This document shows, piece after piece, positions 1 to 9,636 of a stretch of DNA of 35,701 nucleotides. Within the stretch, counting starts at the first letter, position 1. Each line of letters starts with the position of its first letter. This DNA comes from Endotrypanum monterogeii (Eukaryota; Euglenozoa; Kinetoplastea; Trypanosomatida; Trypanosomatidae): contig CM007344.1 in NCBI GenBank assembly GCA_000333855.2, positions 676,249-711,949 on the forward strand. The letters run 5' to 3'. The position numbers and the translations under genes were made by a program. The notes under the pieces are model-generated. The model was given only the letters and a program-made list of their open reading frames with translations. It did no database searches and was not told the origin of the DNA.

Positions 1-102
1 CGCATCCACTGCAGGAGCAACATAAATGAGCTGGAACACCTCGGGAATTAAAAGCGCAGCAACTACACTGGCAACGACAAGGCTGCTCGCGAAAAGATAC
101 AT
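1..102 (-). CDS. N-terminus of a secreted or membrane protein (partial, cut by left edge)
   Basis: Thirty-four codons run from an ATG at 102-100 to the left edge without a stop. The peptide starts MYLFASSLVVASVVAALLIP, a long hydrophobic stretch typical of a signal peptide or signal anchor, and continues through FQLIYVAPAVDA. The start is supported by the coding-strand sequence just upstream: a T-rich pyrimidine tract (about 115-131) followed by CAAGCAG at 112-118, then nine bases to the ATG, which is a textbook trans-splice acceptor. It is the last gene of the minus-strand cluster inside the window. The protein family cannot be identified from so little sequence, so no function is proposed. 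The hydrophobic segment is seen directly; secretion or membrane insertion is inference. Confidence 0.6.
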   Translation of the reverse strand, partial: MYLFASSLVVASVVAALLIPEVFQLIYVAPAVDA

Positions 103-111
103 ATTTGTGAC

Positions 112-131
112 CTGCTTGAAAAAATAAAGGG
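112..131 (-). promoter_or_regulatory. trans-splice acceptor of the partial left-edge gene
   Basis: On the minus strand a CCCCTTTATTTTTT tract is followed by CAAGCAG, with the AG nine bases before the ATG at 102. Pyrimidine tract plus first downstream AG is the established 3' splice-site pattern for spliced-leader addition in trypanosomatids. Confidence 0.6.
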
Positions 132-174
132 GACAACTCACGATCTCGAAGCATCAAATGCGCCTACGGCGTCA

Positions 175-200
<26 letters not shown>
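175..200. repeat. (GT)13 microsatellite
   Basis: An uninterrupted GT dinucleotide run lies about 60 bases upstream (minus-strand sense) of the splice acceptor of the left-edge gene. It is read as CA repeats in the transcript. Confidence 0.95.
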
Positions 201-205
<5 letters not shown>

Positions 206-1205
206 CACTCGAGACCCTTATCAGTTGGCACCCGTAACGATGATTTATTCACCACAACAAATCTTTTGATCACGTGATATAAAACTCTGTAAGCCACCAC
301 CGCCAGAAGAAACACCTCTTTCATGCACCTGTCACGAGTGAGGGCACACCCTCGAGTGCGAGGAAAAGCTGTTGCCTTGGGCGGTGGCCGGTGCTGACTG
401 TACCTTACAAGATAAAGCCAGAATCCCCACAAACCACGAATGGGAAAAATAGCACCAAGGGAACAAAATGTGTTGAAGAACGTGCGCATAGCTATGCAGA
501 ATGGGGAGGTAGACATGGAAAGGGGAGGAGAAAGGGGGCCGGCGGGAGGAGACCTCCACGTGCTGTTCGGACCCCATATATTTCCCACAGTAGAGGAGCT
601 CCCTGTTTCTCCTCTGCTGCTCCACATCCCCTTTAGGTGGTTGCCCTGAACGCTGAAAGTTCGAGTCTCTCACTACGCTTATAGGATCCAGGAGGCCCAG
701 CAACAAACATGAATATCAACGACACAGTTAGTGCGAATCCCTCTCGTTTATCATGGCCTCTTATTATTACTATTATTATCATTATAAATATATATTTTTT
801 TTTGAGCCTATACACGCCGCCTTCTGAAGTAATTAAGGGTGCACGTTGTGTGTGTTTTGGGGAAAAAAGAAACTGCTGCGTAAGGCATGCAAAGGCAGGC
901 ACTCGGCTTCACAGCGGCACCTGCACAGATACACTCGACTACAAAGACTTGCAACAGTGCGAAGAAGTCCAAGCTATAAGTGCACCCGTTCCCTGCTGAG
1001 GCCTGTTATTAGGAACCGCATTGAATACGGAGGTGAGCTCGGAGAGGCAAAGAGAGAGAAGTAAAGAATATTGCATGCGCTTCGCAAGCCTTTTTCTTTT
1101 TTTTTTAATTGGGCTGCTGCTACTCGGGGTCAACAAACGGCAAAACTTTTCGTTTCTTCCTTATCGCTTTGTGCTGCAGCCTTCTCATCTCGATTCGGTT
1201 TCCCG

Positions 1206-1235
1206 CACACACACACACACACGTGTATATACACA

Positions 1236-1279
<44 letters not shown>
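1206..1279. repeat. compound AC-AT-GT microsatellite
   Basis: An AC run (about 1206-1222), a short spacer, an AT run (about 1239-1266) and a GT run (about 1266-1279) follow one another. Because AC and GT are reverse complements and AT is self-complementary, the block is close to a large imperfect palindrome. Confidence 0.9.
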
Positions 1280-1447
1280 CATAGATAGAAGTTGTTACAT
1301 GTCAGTTTAAGAGCCCATGGAGGTGCTCACGCTCTTAACTAAACGTGACAGCCCACATTGCTCATATTTTCAAGAATTTCTTTTTTTTCCTCTACGGCGT
1401 GAGCTTTTTTTTTCTGGTTTTAGGATTTCGTTTTTCAGCTCCTTTCG

Positions 1448-1490
1448 CGCGTGTGGCTTTTTTTTTTCCGTTTAGTGTTGAGATCAAAAA

Positions 1491-1521
<31 letters not shown>

Positions 1522-1634
1522 TATNNNNNNNNNNNNNNNNNNNNNNNNNNNNNNNCGCGTGTGGTCTTTTTTTCGTTTTACGTTGTGAGATAAACAAAAA
1601 AAAATAAAATATATATATATATATATATATATAT
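1448..1634. repeat. degenerate tandem duplication spanning an assembly gap
   Basis: A unit made of CGCGTGTGG, a T-run, CGTTT, a GTTGTGAGAT-like block, an A-run and an AT-run starts at 1448 and recurs at 1556. The 31 unknown bases (1525-1555) fall inside the AT-run of the first unit. The two copies differ by several substitutions and run lengths. Confidence 0.8.
1525..1555. other. assembly gap (31 N)
   Basis: Thirty-one undetermined bases sit directly after an (AT)n run and before the second copy of a duplicated unit. The real length is unknown. Confidence 0.99.
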
Positions 1635-2119
1635 GATTATACCTGAGTGTGTGTGTGTGTGCATGCATCTTGACTTTCTTCGTTTGTTAATTGAAAAACT
1701 CAAACAGAAAAAAAGTATGAAAAAAGAAAATAAAGAAAAAAGTTGTGTTCAAATAGTTGTACGCTTTGCAGTGTGTAATATCAAAGTACTCCCCTGTCGC
1801 GCGTGCAATCAAATCAGGTGGATCTCTCGGTCATCTCACTCTTGGAACCACACACGTATTTTCATTTCTTACGTTTACTTTGTTCCAACGTCGATGGCGA
1901 CGACCATGTAGTCCAGGGTGATGAGAGGGAAAACACGCAGGGGGGGGGGGTACACAAGCGTTACTGCGGCAGCCCGCGTCACCCAACAGCCACAAAAGAA
2001 CCCGTGTACAATGTTGAGCAAAACGAAGTTGAGAAAATGACGATTGGTGTCTCCATTACTATTCCTCTCAAATCATTGGGGGTGGAAGCATGAAAGCGAT
2101 AAAGAAATATTTATATATT

Positions 2120-2120
<1 letters not shown>

Positions 2121-2152
<32 letters not shown>
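2121..2152. repeat. AT microsatellite
   Basis: TA dinucleotide run with minor interruptions, in gene-free DNA. Confidence 0.9.
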
Positions 2153-2977
2153 GTTCATGGGCAAAACATCTCATTTTGATAACCTGCCTCGCATATATTT
2201 TCTGTTTATCTAGACCCTGGCTCATTCCCGCCTCTGCGCTCTGGTACGTGATATTGGCCTACAAGTGTTGTTATGGATTGCAGAGGGGGAAGAAGGAAGG
2301 TAGATAGCCCTGCGCAACAACAAAAAAATCAGTTGGCCGAGGCAGCACATCACAGTCGGAAGAAAAAAAGACACGGTTATGGAGTAGCGGATACAGAGTG
2401 TGCCCGCACACCCCCCTCGGCGCCTTCATCCAACTCTCACCGTGAATGTGTGTGTGTGAGTGTGTGTGTGAAATCATTGCACCACAGAGAGTGCCTGAGA
2501 AAGTCTGTTTACCCTGACACTCACACACAATCACTCAATCAAAAGAACGGGAAAGAAAAAAACAATTCAAGGCTGATACATGATAATCGAACAAAAACAA
2601 GAATGGCCGAACAAAATACAAAAGAGAGATCAACTGAACACCCTATTCCCTGGCTACTCATTCTTCTCTCCACTATAGTCGTGATAAGATTGATGATCGA
2701 CAAGACAGAGAATACTCGTAGAGGAGCAGCAGTGATTGAGTGTTTAGAAAAGGCAAAAAGAAGAGAGGAAGAAACGTCTGTATCAGCGACGGAGAAAAAA
2801 AAAGAAAGGAGACGTGTAGGCACGCCCTCGTCCCGCTTCCGCACCTCAAGACACTTCATCGAACGCACGCATGCGTGTCAAGAACATCCACTCGCTGCCC
2901 TCCCTTCCCACTACGTGTACAGAAATCGAAACACAAAGATGCTTTGAAAGGTAGCCCGGGGGGAGAATGCCAATAGT

Positions 2978-3496
2978 CTAGGCTTTGCTCTCATGGTACG
3001 TCACCGGCTCAGCTGAAGTTCTGGTCGCACATGTCACATTATCGAGCAAGCCCAGCTTTAGGAGCGCCTCCTCCTCGAGAGTGTCCTCGCGGAGATGATA
3101 AATGGGAAGTGTTACATAGATGGCCCACTTCGCCATCATCCACATACCGGTCATAGAACAGAAGTATGAGGACCCTGTCCAGGACTGGTGCTTCTGAATG
3201 CCCCTCGCCATGAGCCACAGCCCCAACGCGATTCCAGTCAGACAAACGATAAAAAAGAATGACTGGTATGCAATGCGGCTGGAACTGCCAGGGGGGAAAA
3301 TTTGGTACAGGCGGTACTGCGGCGTCATCAACAGCACCGCGCGCAGAGCGATAAGGGCAGGAACAACGGCAAAGCCTCCACACGCCCAGTAGTTGTGGTG
3401 CTGGAAAGCGAAGATAAAAACACCAGCAACGTAAGACAGGCCGAAGACGATATAGATCGCCAGCCAAATATACTTTTTTCGATCACTCGCTTTCAT
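2978..3496 (-). CDS. four-helix membrane protein of unknown function
   Basis: This 172-residue protein begins MKASDRKKYIWLAIYIVFGL. It has four hydrophobic segments at about residues 9-31, 37-58, 76-96 and 112-133, a basic cytoplasmic-looking start, a short polar loop at 59-75 and an acidic tail (REDTLEEEALLKLG) from about 136. I chose the ATG at 3496 rather than the frame's upstream extension, because that extension is low-complexity Pro/His/Thr translated from a C-run and a CA-rich leader. On the coding strand C13 and T-rich tracts are followed by GCACAG only a few bases before this ATG, which fits a trans-splice acceptor. The two neighbouring intervals are unusually long. I do not recognise the family; a conserved hypothetical trypanosomatid membrane protein is the most that can be said. 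Confidence 0.8.
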   Translation of the reverse strand: MKASDRKKYIWLAIYIVFGLSYVAGVFIFAFQHHNYWACGGFAVVPALIALRAVLLMTPQYRLYQIFPPGSSSRIAYQSFFFIVCLTGIALGLWLMARGIQKHQSWTGSSYFCSMTGMWMMAKWAIYVTLPIYHLREDTLEEEALLKLGLLDNVTCATRTSAEPVTYHESKA

Positions 3497-3540
3497 TTTC
3501 ACTTGTGTCTGTGCGTGTGTATTTGTGTGTATGTGTGTTT

Positions 3541-3553
3541 GGGGGGGGGGGGG
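3541..3553 (-). promoter_or_regulatory. C13 pyrimidine tract upstream of membrane-protein gene
   Basis: Thirteen consecutive G on the plus strand give C13 in the transcript. Together with the T-rich tract at about 3571-3578 this forms the pyrimidine tract. The probable acceptor AG lies close to the ATG at 3496. Confidence 0.45.
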
Positions 3554-4878
3554 CAGAGTTTGCAAGCAGGAAAAAAAACGCTATAGTACGTCGAAGGCAG
3601 AAGGAGGAGAGAGTGATACGGAGCGGTGCTGAGCTGTGAATTGAGCAGCCGCCATGGATTATGTTCAGCGGAAAAATAGTGGGTAAAGAAAAATAAAGAC
3701 GTGGGAAAGGTTGTGAAGTGATGAAATAAAATAGGGAAACAGCGTTTGGGTAAGTTAATTGGGGGGTAGCGGGTATGCCCTGGATGCACCCTGCTTCTCT
3801 TCCCCTCCGTAGAGGTAGCCGTTTTTGAACACAAATTCCAAGAAGCGTCGGTCATTAGCTAGGACATGAAACAAGCAGACGGAAAATAAAAACTGCAAAA
3901 GCACCAACTAAACATCTGTCAACTGATGCGTGAGAAGACACGCACCGATACGCACTACCGTTAGCTCATTGAGCTCCTCCTTTTTCTTTTCGCTGATTGG
4001 TGGATAGAGAAGCCTTCACGTAGAAAAATTCCTTGCCAGCACCATCGCGCCACCCCCACTCAAGAGGAGAGAGACCCGAAGTGTATCAAACACACCCGTG
4101 CCCATTTGCACTGGTAAGAACATACGAGTGAGAAAAGCAGTCAAAAAAAAAAAAGATGCAGTAATGCAATGCATGCCGACGCCATTTCTGCGGTGAAATA
4201 TATAGTAATCATCACTATTTGTGTGACATAAACTTGTCACATAAAATTGCTTGCCAGACGTTATTTCGAAATAGTCGAAGGCCTCTTGGTTGTTGTTACA
4301 CCTCCCTGCCCATCCGATGCGTTCGCGTTGAGTTATAAAAACAAATTGAAGGAGTGGATGTGGTGAAATCCATGTCGTCGAGGAACATGCGCAGCTCAGA
4401 TACAGTCTCACACTCCCCTCACCATCCTGTGGGTGAAAAGAGGAGACTATATACTTGGGCGAGCAAGCATACACATCGGCGTCGCTCACGTGGTCAGTAG
4501 ACGCGCTGAGAAGCTCGCCTTACACCTCGCTCCGCACGTATGGGATAAGACACACGCCGTGTTGTGAGGCATCCATCAACAACGTCCAATCTTTTTTTTA
4601 TCTTTTGCATCCCCTCAGTGACTCTCCGATCATTCCAGAGCAAACACCATTTGCACCGCCGCTGAGTTCTCAATGCCTTCGGTGACGCTAGTGACTAATA
4701 TCGTTCGGACGTTCGGGTGATCTGTCCTGGATTGCTGCGAGGGTGACAATCATTTCCTTTCCGAATCTCACGGACCTGACCAAGTCAGCGACAGCACCGA
4801 GACCACCGAATACAGCATCAGTTTACCGACAGTGCCTCTCAGTGGACACAGTATGCTTGGTCTTGTCTGACCTCCCAC
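3554..4878. other. gene-free interval
   Basis: The minus-strand open frame at 4016-4489 has a composition and residue order that do not suggest a protein, and nothing else stands out. The interval is presumably untranslated and intergenic sequence upstream of the membrane-protein gene. Confidence 0.5.
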
Positions 4879-5462
4879 TTACCCACCCACGCCTCGTATC
4901 GGTGCGCACAAGACTGTGCATGATTTTCTTACCATTAAATATTCTACGCCTCCTTTGATAGCCCTGAGGAGAGTGGAGGTGGAGATCGTATTGTTGACTT
5001 CTAAAACAGTGGAACATCTCGCTACGAACTCTTCTGCGTAACTTTTCATGGAATGACTAACCCCGATATTGACGCCATACTGAGACAGTGGCAACACCAC
5101 CTGCATCCCATGCCACTTCATATACTGCACTAGTCGTAGGTGATTAAAGACAGTACAGTCTGTACACAAATGTCTGTACATCTCCTCGCTGATTTCCACG
5201 ATTGATCTAGTGTTCCCCATGAGGCAACTCTGAACCGGTGATGTTCACTGCAGAGGTGTTGCAGGAGACTGGGACAAATACATAGAGACACCGACAAGTG
5301 GCAAGTCGCGTGGCGCTATGATGCACATCAAACATGGCAAGACGATAACGGCGAGCACAATGGCAGACACCCGAGAAACTCTCACATGTCGCAAACGCTC
5401 ACACGAAACATCTTTACCGCTTACACGGAGGCTGAAAACCAAAACAGCCGAGAGAGCTGCAT
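4879..5462 (-). pseudogene. possible decayed gene with signal-anchor-like segment
   Basis: On the minus strand a pyrimidine-rich tract ending TTTCCTAG (acceptor near 5466) is followed at once by an ATG at 5462-5460, but that frame stops after 13 codons. Another frame through the same place is open to a TGA at 5247-5245 and encodes a hydrophobic segment (RVSAIVLAVIVLPCLMCIIA). The same frame continues beyond the TGA to 4879 with 120 codons of protein-like sequence (for example ISEEMYRHLCTDCTVFNHLR). A good acceptor, an early frame disruption and an in-frame stop between two plausible segments suggest a broken gene. I do not recognise the family. The alternative is chance open frames in intergenic DNA. 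Confidence 0.3.
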
Positions 5463-5970
5463 CTTCTAGGAAATGACGGAGAGAGGAGCAATGCACCATA
5501 TGATGAAGGGAAGGAAATAGAGAGTAGAGGAAAGCAACTTGCATCCGTTTTCACACGTGAAACGCTAGAGACGTAGTGCTGCATCGTCCCTGAGTGCACT
5601 GCTGCTGGACGGACGGATATTGCAAGACTACACACTTGGCCCAAGTGAACGGGTTTTCCAGACCCTATCGTACGCACCTGTACAGACATATCCCTCTTGG
5701 CAAAGGAAAAACGTATTCGTGGACTTTACCTGGGAAGGGAGAGGGAAGCCAGGCCAAAAGCGAATGGGTTTCTTCCGTCTGATTGTGCACAGGCATAGAA
5801 ACATATGAATACTCGCACACATACGCACAGGAACGAGCACAGGAACGAGCACCAAGTTGGGGTACAGACCACTGCCGGCGCTCTACATGGGTGCAACGAA
5901 CTACAATTCTTGACTATTTTTTTTTTCTTGACAAGTTGGTGTAACAATTGATGACAGAGATCACCAAGAC

Positions 5971-5974
5971 ATAT

Positions 5975-6008
<34 letters not shown>

Positions 6009-6010
6009 GT
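5971..6010. repeat. AT microsatellite
   Basis: AT dinucleotide array with small ATAC interruptions. Confidence 0.9.
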
Positions 6011-6828
6011 ATCAACAACTCTAAAATATGAAAAACAAATTGAAGAGAGGGTAGTTTCTTTGTTGCTTTTTAATCCGAGAAAAAACTTTTTTTTTCCACC
6101 TCCTCCGTGATTGGGGAAGCAGAAGACAAGAAGAAATCGTATAGGATCCAGCGAGCGAAGAACACAGAGGTACACGATAACGGGAAGCATGAGAAGAGAA
6201 ACAGAAAGCATGAAAACAAAAAGACACATAGGAAAACTATACCTGCGCATCGATACCTACCCATTACTTTTTCTCAGTTGGGGTGACTTCACAGCAAATC
6301 TGCTCGAGGAAATACATCAAAACAGACAACAAAACAATAATAATAGTCGCTTATCTGTAAAAGAATCACAAGAAACACACACACAAACGGGTCGGTAAAG
6401 CGCATTTCACACCACCTCCAGTCGCGCGAACAACCTAGCAACGTAACCCTTCCCCTCGCTCATGATTTTTTTCTCGCTTGGATGCCGGCAATTCTCACTA
6501 TTGCAGTGAGAAATATTAGTGTAGAGCTGCATTGTCTCCAGCTGACCTATAACTCGAAGTGCTCATTCCAGCATCCAGCAAAACTTCGAACAGAAGGACA
6601 CATATAAATATATATAAATATATGTATGTAGCTCACTATAACCGCAGGGCAGGAGCACCACTGTGGCTTTAAGCTTCAATTTCCCGCTGGTCCAAGCACA
6701 CCATGATAGGTTCTCGCTTCCCTAGATTCGTATCTCTTTAGTCTCCGACATTTTTTTCCCTCCGATTCCTCTCTGCACTGATAAACGTTTCACTTCAGTA
6801 CACAAGCGATATACAACTAAATAAATCA

Positions 6829-6842
6829 ATATATATATATAT
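6829..6842. repeat. short AT microsatellite
   Basis: Seven AT units in gene-free sequence. Confidence 0.85.
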
Positions 6843-7087
6843 GCTGCAGGTGGTATCTGTCTTTGTGTGAGTGTTTTTTTTTTTGCACACTTGAAAGCAA
6901 AACATAAAAATGAGGTTCGGCCGCAACGAGCCCCTGTAGGTCTCTGAAGCGCATTCGTGTTTACTCCTTCTATTCAGACAGCGAGCACCCGCCTACAAGC
7001 TACGCAAAGAAAAAAGAAAAAGTGAAAAGTGAAAAGTAAGCAACGGAACACACACTAGAGCAAATTTTGAAGCTGAAAAAAAAATAG

Positions 7088-7105
7088 ATATATATATATA
7101 TATAT
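7088..7105. repeat. AT microsatellite
   Basis: AT array flanked by A-run and T-rich sequence. Confidence 0.85.
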
Positions 7106-7738
7106 TTTTATTTATAATAATAATATGAATAGGGCATTGTCTCCACTTTTCGGATCCCCCCCTAAACATCCACATTTTGCGCCTCGTAAGAAATGACGTT
7201 GAGTAAATGGTTGCACAGTATGTGTGTGTGTGTGTGTTTGTGTGTGTCTGTGTGGCGGGAGGGGGGTGAGGGGGGGACCTTCTGCAGAGAGAGAAAACTG
7301 CTACCCCACCACTGTTGTGCTTCTCTTAGCTCATCTCAGAGTTGCAGTGCACTCTGTAGACATAGACTGCGAAATCATCGATCCCTACTCGCTGAAAAAC
7401 GAGGAACAAGTAATGTAAACTAGAAGCAGATGCTGGGGGGAGGGTGCTCGCTAAGCTTCGTGTCGGCACACCTTCAAGTCAAATACGAAATTCATTTCCG
7501 AGAACGTCGAAGGTGCCATACACACACAGACTCGATAAAATTGCCAGCGAGTCGAAGAAGCCGTTTGTTTGAGCGACACCCGTCCCTGCACTCAGATCAC
7601 CGCCATCAAAACCAGACAGGCGTCGCACGGAATGCTGGGGGTAAAAAAGGCAACGTTGACGAAGCTCGCCGTATTCGTCTGTCTTTTTGTGTCTCCCCTC
7701 TTTGGTGTGCAGCGTGCTGGATGCTGCGGGTCGCGACA

Positions 7739-9037
7739 TCAGCCCTCGGTGGCCGCAACCCTGAGCTTTGCAACGCGCAGATGCTGAAGATAAGCCTCCG
7801 CCCCACAGGAGTGAGCGTAAACACCACCAGTGAAAGCCGAAGTTGCATCTTTGCCAACAAACATGTCCAGGATGCGCTGACCACCAGGGTGATTCGAGTA
7901 CCAGATGATATCCCTGCTGCTGTGCGTGTAGCCAGAACCAGTCGGAATGCTGCGCATCAAGTCAATCACCTCGTTCCGGATGACAACGAGTTTTCGACCC
8001 TTTGCCACCTCATCTTGTACCTTTTCCCACGTCCACTCGGTAGTGATCGGTATGTCCAGCTGCTCGAGGCGCCTCTGTGCCTCCATCATCGTCTTCTTCG
8101 ACTGTTTCAGAAGCATATTGTTGAAGTTGGAGTCGATTACGTCGTTTGGAGTCCGCATGAGGCCCTTGACACCACCCAAAAATGACACGGCGCGGATGAT
8201 CCACTTGGTAGGGTCGTAGTGATACCACTTGATGCCGTTCCTGTAGTCTTGGGCAAACTCGTGATGAAAATTATGATAGCCTTCACCGAAAGTGAACAGT
8301 GCGCAGACGAAGGAATCGTGCGACGAGTGACGGTCTGAGTAGTTCTGCACTGCAGCGAACATATTCGTGTGGGCCAGACTGTTGATAAAGAAAGTGCAAT
8401 GGTGAACGAACATAATCTTTGCCAGTGCAGCGTAGAAGTAACCGCCGAGCCAGTCACCCCAGCCGAGTCCGCAAATCACCGTGGGCAGAATGATACCGGA
8501 AAGCATCGCCATCTTGAAGAAGTGCCTGTGCTGGAACTGAATCACATAGTTGTACTTGAAGTCTGACACATCTACCTTTCCGAGAAGGGAATAATCTTGC
8601 TTCATGATCATCCAGCCCATGTGAGAGAAGATAAAGCCACGCTGCGCATTGTAGGGATCTTTCTCGGTGTCCACGTAGCGGTGATGGATACGGTGGTTTC
8701 GGCACCACCATTTGGCAGAGCCTTCGAATGAACCGGCACCCGCGAAAGCACACAACCACTGGAACCCAGTGGAGGCCGTGTACGCGCGGTGCGAGAACAA
8801 GCGGTGGTAGCCAACAGTAACTCCAAGACAGCCGTTGAACATGTAAAAGAACACGGCGGTGAGGAACGTCTTCCACTGCAACGGTACACCCATCAAGATG
8901 GCGCTCAGCACGCCAATCAGAGGGAAACACAGAACAGCAACGGCAATATAGTTGATCTCGTAGTTGCCTTCCTTGTAGGTGGCTTGGCGGCGCACAGGCT
9001 CCGGTTTCAGATCATTCTTCTTTTCTAGCGAAGACAT
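7739..9037 (-). CDS. stearoyl-CoA (delta-9) desaturase with C-terminal cytochrome b5 domain
   Basis: This 432-residue ER membrane enzyme introduces the delta-9 double bond into palmitoyl- or stearoyl-CoA. All three histidine boxes of the acyl-CoA desaturase family are present: HRLFSH (78-83), HRIHH (115-119) and HNFHH (255-259). The family's NSLAHT segment lies near 219-224. Paired hydrophobic hairpins sit at about 30-75 and 175-215. A cytochrome b5 domain at about 335-425 has the haem-ligand motif HPGG (383-386) and a second histidine in YAHS (409). This is the fungal Ole1 arrangement, in which the fused b5 supplies electrons. The ATG at 9037 follows a coding-strand tract TTTTTTTCCCCTCTCGAG close upstream, a good trans-splice acceptor. 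The length is normal and nothing is missing. Substrate preference cannot be read from the sequence. Confidence 0.97.
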   Translation of the reverse strand: MSSLEKKNDLKPEPVRRQATYKEGNYEINYIAVAVLCFPLIGVLSAILMGVPLQWKTFLTAVFFYMFNGCLGVTVGYHRLFSHRAYTASTGFQWLCAFAGAGSFEGSAKWWCRNHRIHHRYVDTEKDPYNAQRGFIFSHMGWMIMKQDYSLLGKVDVSDFKYNYVIQFQHRHFFKMAMLSGIILPTVICGLGWGDWLGGYFYAALAKIMFVHHCTFFINSLAHTNMFAAVQNYSDRHSSHDSFVCALFTFGEGYHNFHHEFAQDYRNGIKWYHYDPTKWIIRAVSFLGGVKGLMRTPNDVIDSNFNNMLLKQSKKTMMEAQRRLEQLDIPITTEWTWEKVQDEVAKGRKLVVIRNEVIDLMRSIPTGSGYTHSSRDIIWYSNHPGGQRILDMFVGKDATSAFTGGVYAHSCGAEAYLQHLRVAKLRVAATEG

Positions 9038-9636
9038 CGTTGGCGCTACTCGAGAGGGGAAAAAAATTCAAAAATACACTGCGTCGTGTATTCCACGTCA
9101 CATGTACGACCCAATAGTGTCGTTGATTGATTCCCCAGGCATGGCGCCGCGCAAAACATTTCAGTCAAGACACACCGGATATGGTGAGGTGCAAGCGGGC
9201 CAGCACGGCAAAAGCAACAAGAGTAGACAAAGAAGTATGGAGGATGTTTGGTGAATTGTTAGTTGAAGTAACACGATCTTTCAGGGTGAATCTGCTGGTG
9301 TCTGCGTGCCACTACCCTCCATCAGCGCCAGGTTTGTGATGAGAGTGAAGGTGCAGTTGTTGTTGTTGTTTTTTTTCTCTGGGACTGCTTTCCTGGAAGA
9401 CCTGCAATCGACGACCTTCACGGCTTGACAACTCTCTCAATACACTTTTCACTATATGTCCCCGAGGGAGGAGGAGGAGGATCGAGACTCAAAATTTCGG
9501 GCGGTAAGACACCGTTAGTGTCTGCTTACACGAATTACAGTGCAACTTAATGTAAGTGGAAAAGAGAAAAAAATGACCATACGCACACAGACATGGACAT
9601 AAGCCGATGGACCGAATGCTGCGACACAGAATTTTG
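9038..9636. other. intergenic region, desaturase 5' side and Notchless 3' side
   Basis: It contains the acceptor of the desaturase gene (T7C4-rich tract on the minus strand near 9050-9070) and otherwise the Notchless 3' untranslated region. No further gene is visible. Confidence 0.7.

Larger units (their letters stand above)
103..2977. other. 2.9 kb gene-free interval rich in microsatellites
   Basis: This is the space between the membrane-protein gene at 2978-3496 and the left-edge gene. Several short open frames exist on both strands, but they are made of simple sequence (His/Thr, Ile/Tyr, Cys/Val repeats from dinucleotide runs) and none resembles a protein. The interval holds GT, AC/AT/GT and AT arrays, an assembly gap and long A or T homopolymers. 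I see no RNA gene in it. Confidence 0.7.
5463..7738. other. gene-free interval between decayed gene and desaturase
   Basis: This holds AT arrays near 5971-6010, 6829-6842 and 7088-7105, a TG run near 7221-7250 and A/T homopolymers. A long plus-strand open frame overlapping the desaturase 3' end is antisense to that gene. I see no gene or RNA here; part of it must be the desaturase 3' untranslated region. Confidence 0.6.

Noticed and set aside
652..676. tRNA-like B box (AGTTCGAGTCTC)
   Set aside because: The T stem pairs at only four of five positions and no A box or matching acceptor stem is found upstream.
2273..2947. 224-codon plus-strand open frame
   Set aside because: Basic, Lys/Arg/Ser/Thr-rich translation of purine-rich and GT-repeat DNA, on the strand opposite to all neighbours, with no motif; it is the complement of pyrimidine-rich minus-strand intergenic DNA.
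4016..4489. 157-codon minus-strand open frame
   Set aside because: No recognisable motif and residue order looks random; no acceptor directly upstream of its start.
7430..8185. 251-codon plus-strand open frame
   Set aside because: Largely antisense to the secure desaturase coding region and without protein-like character.
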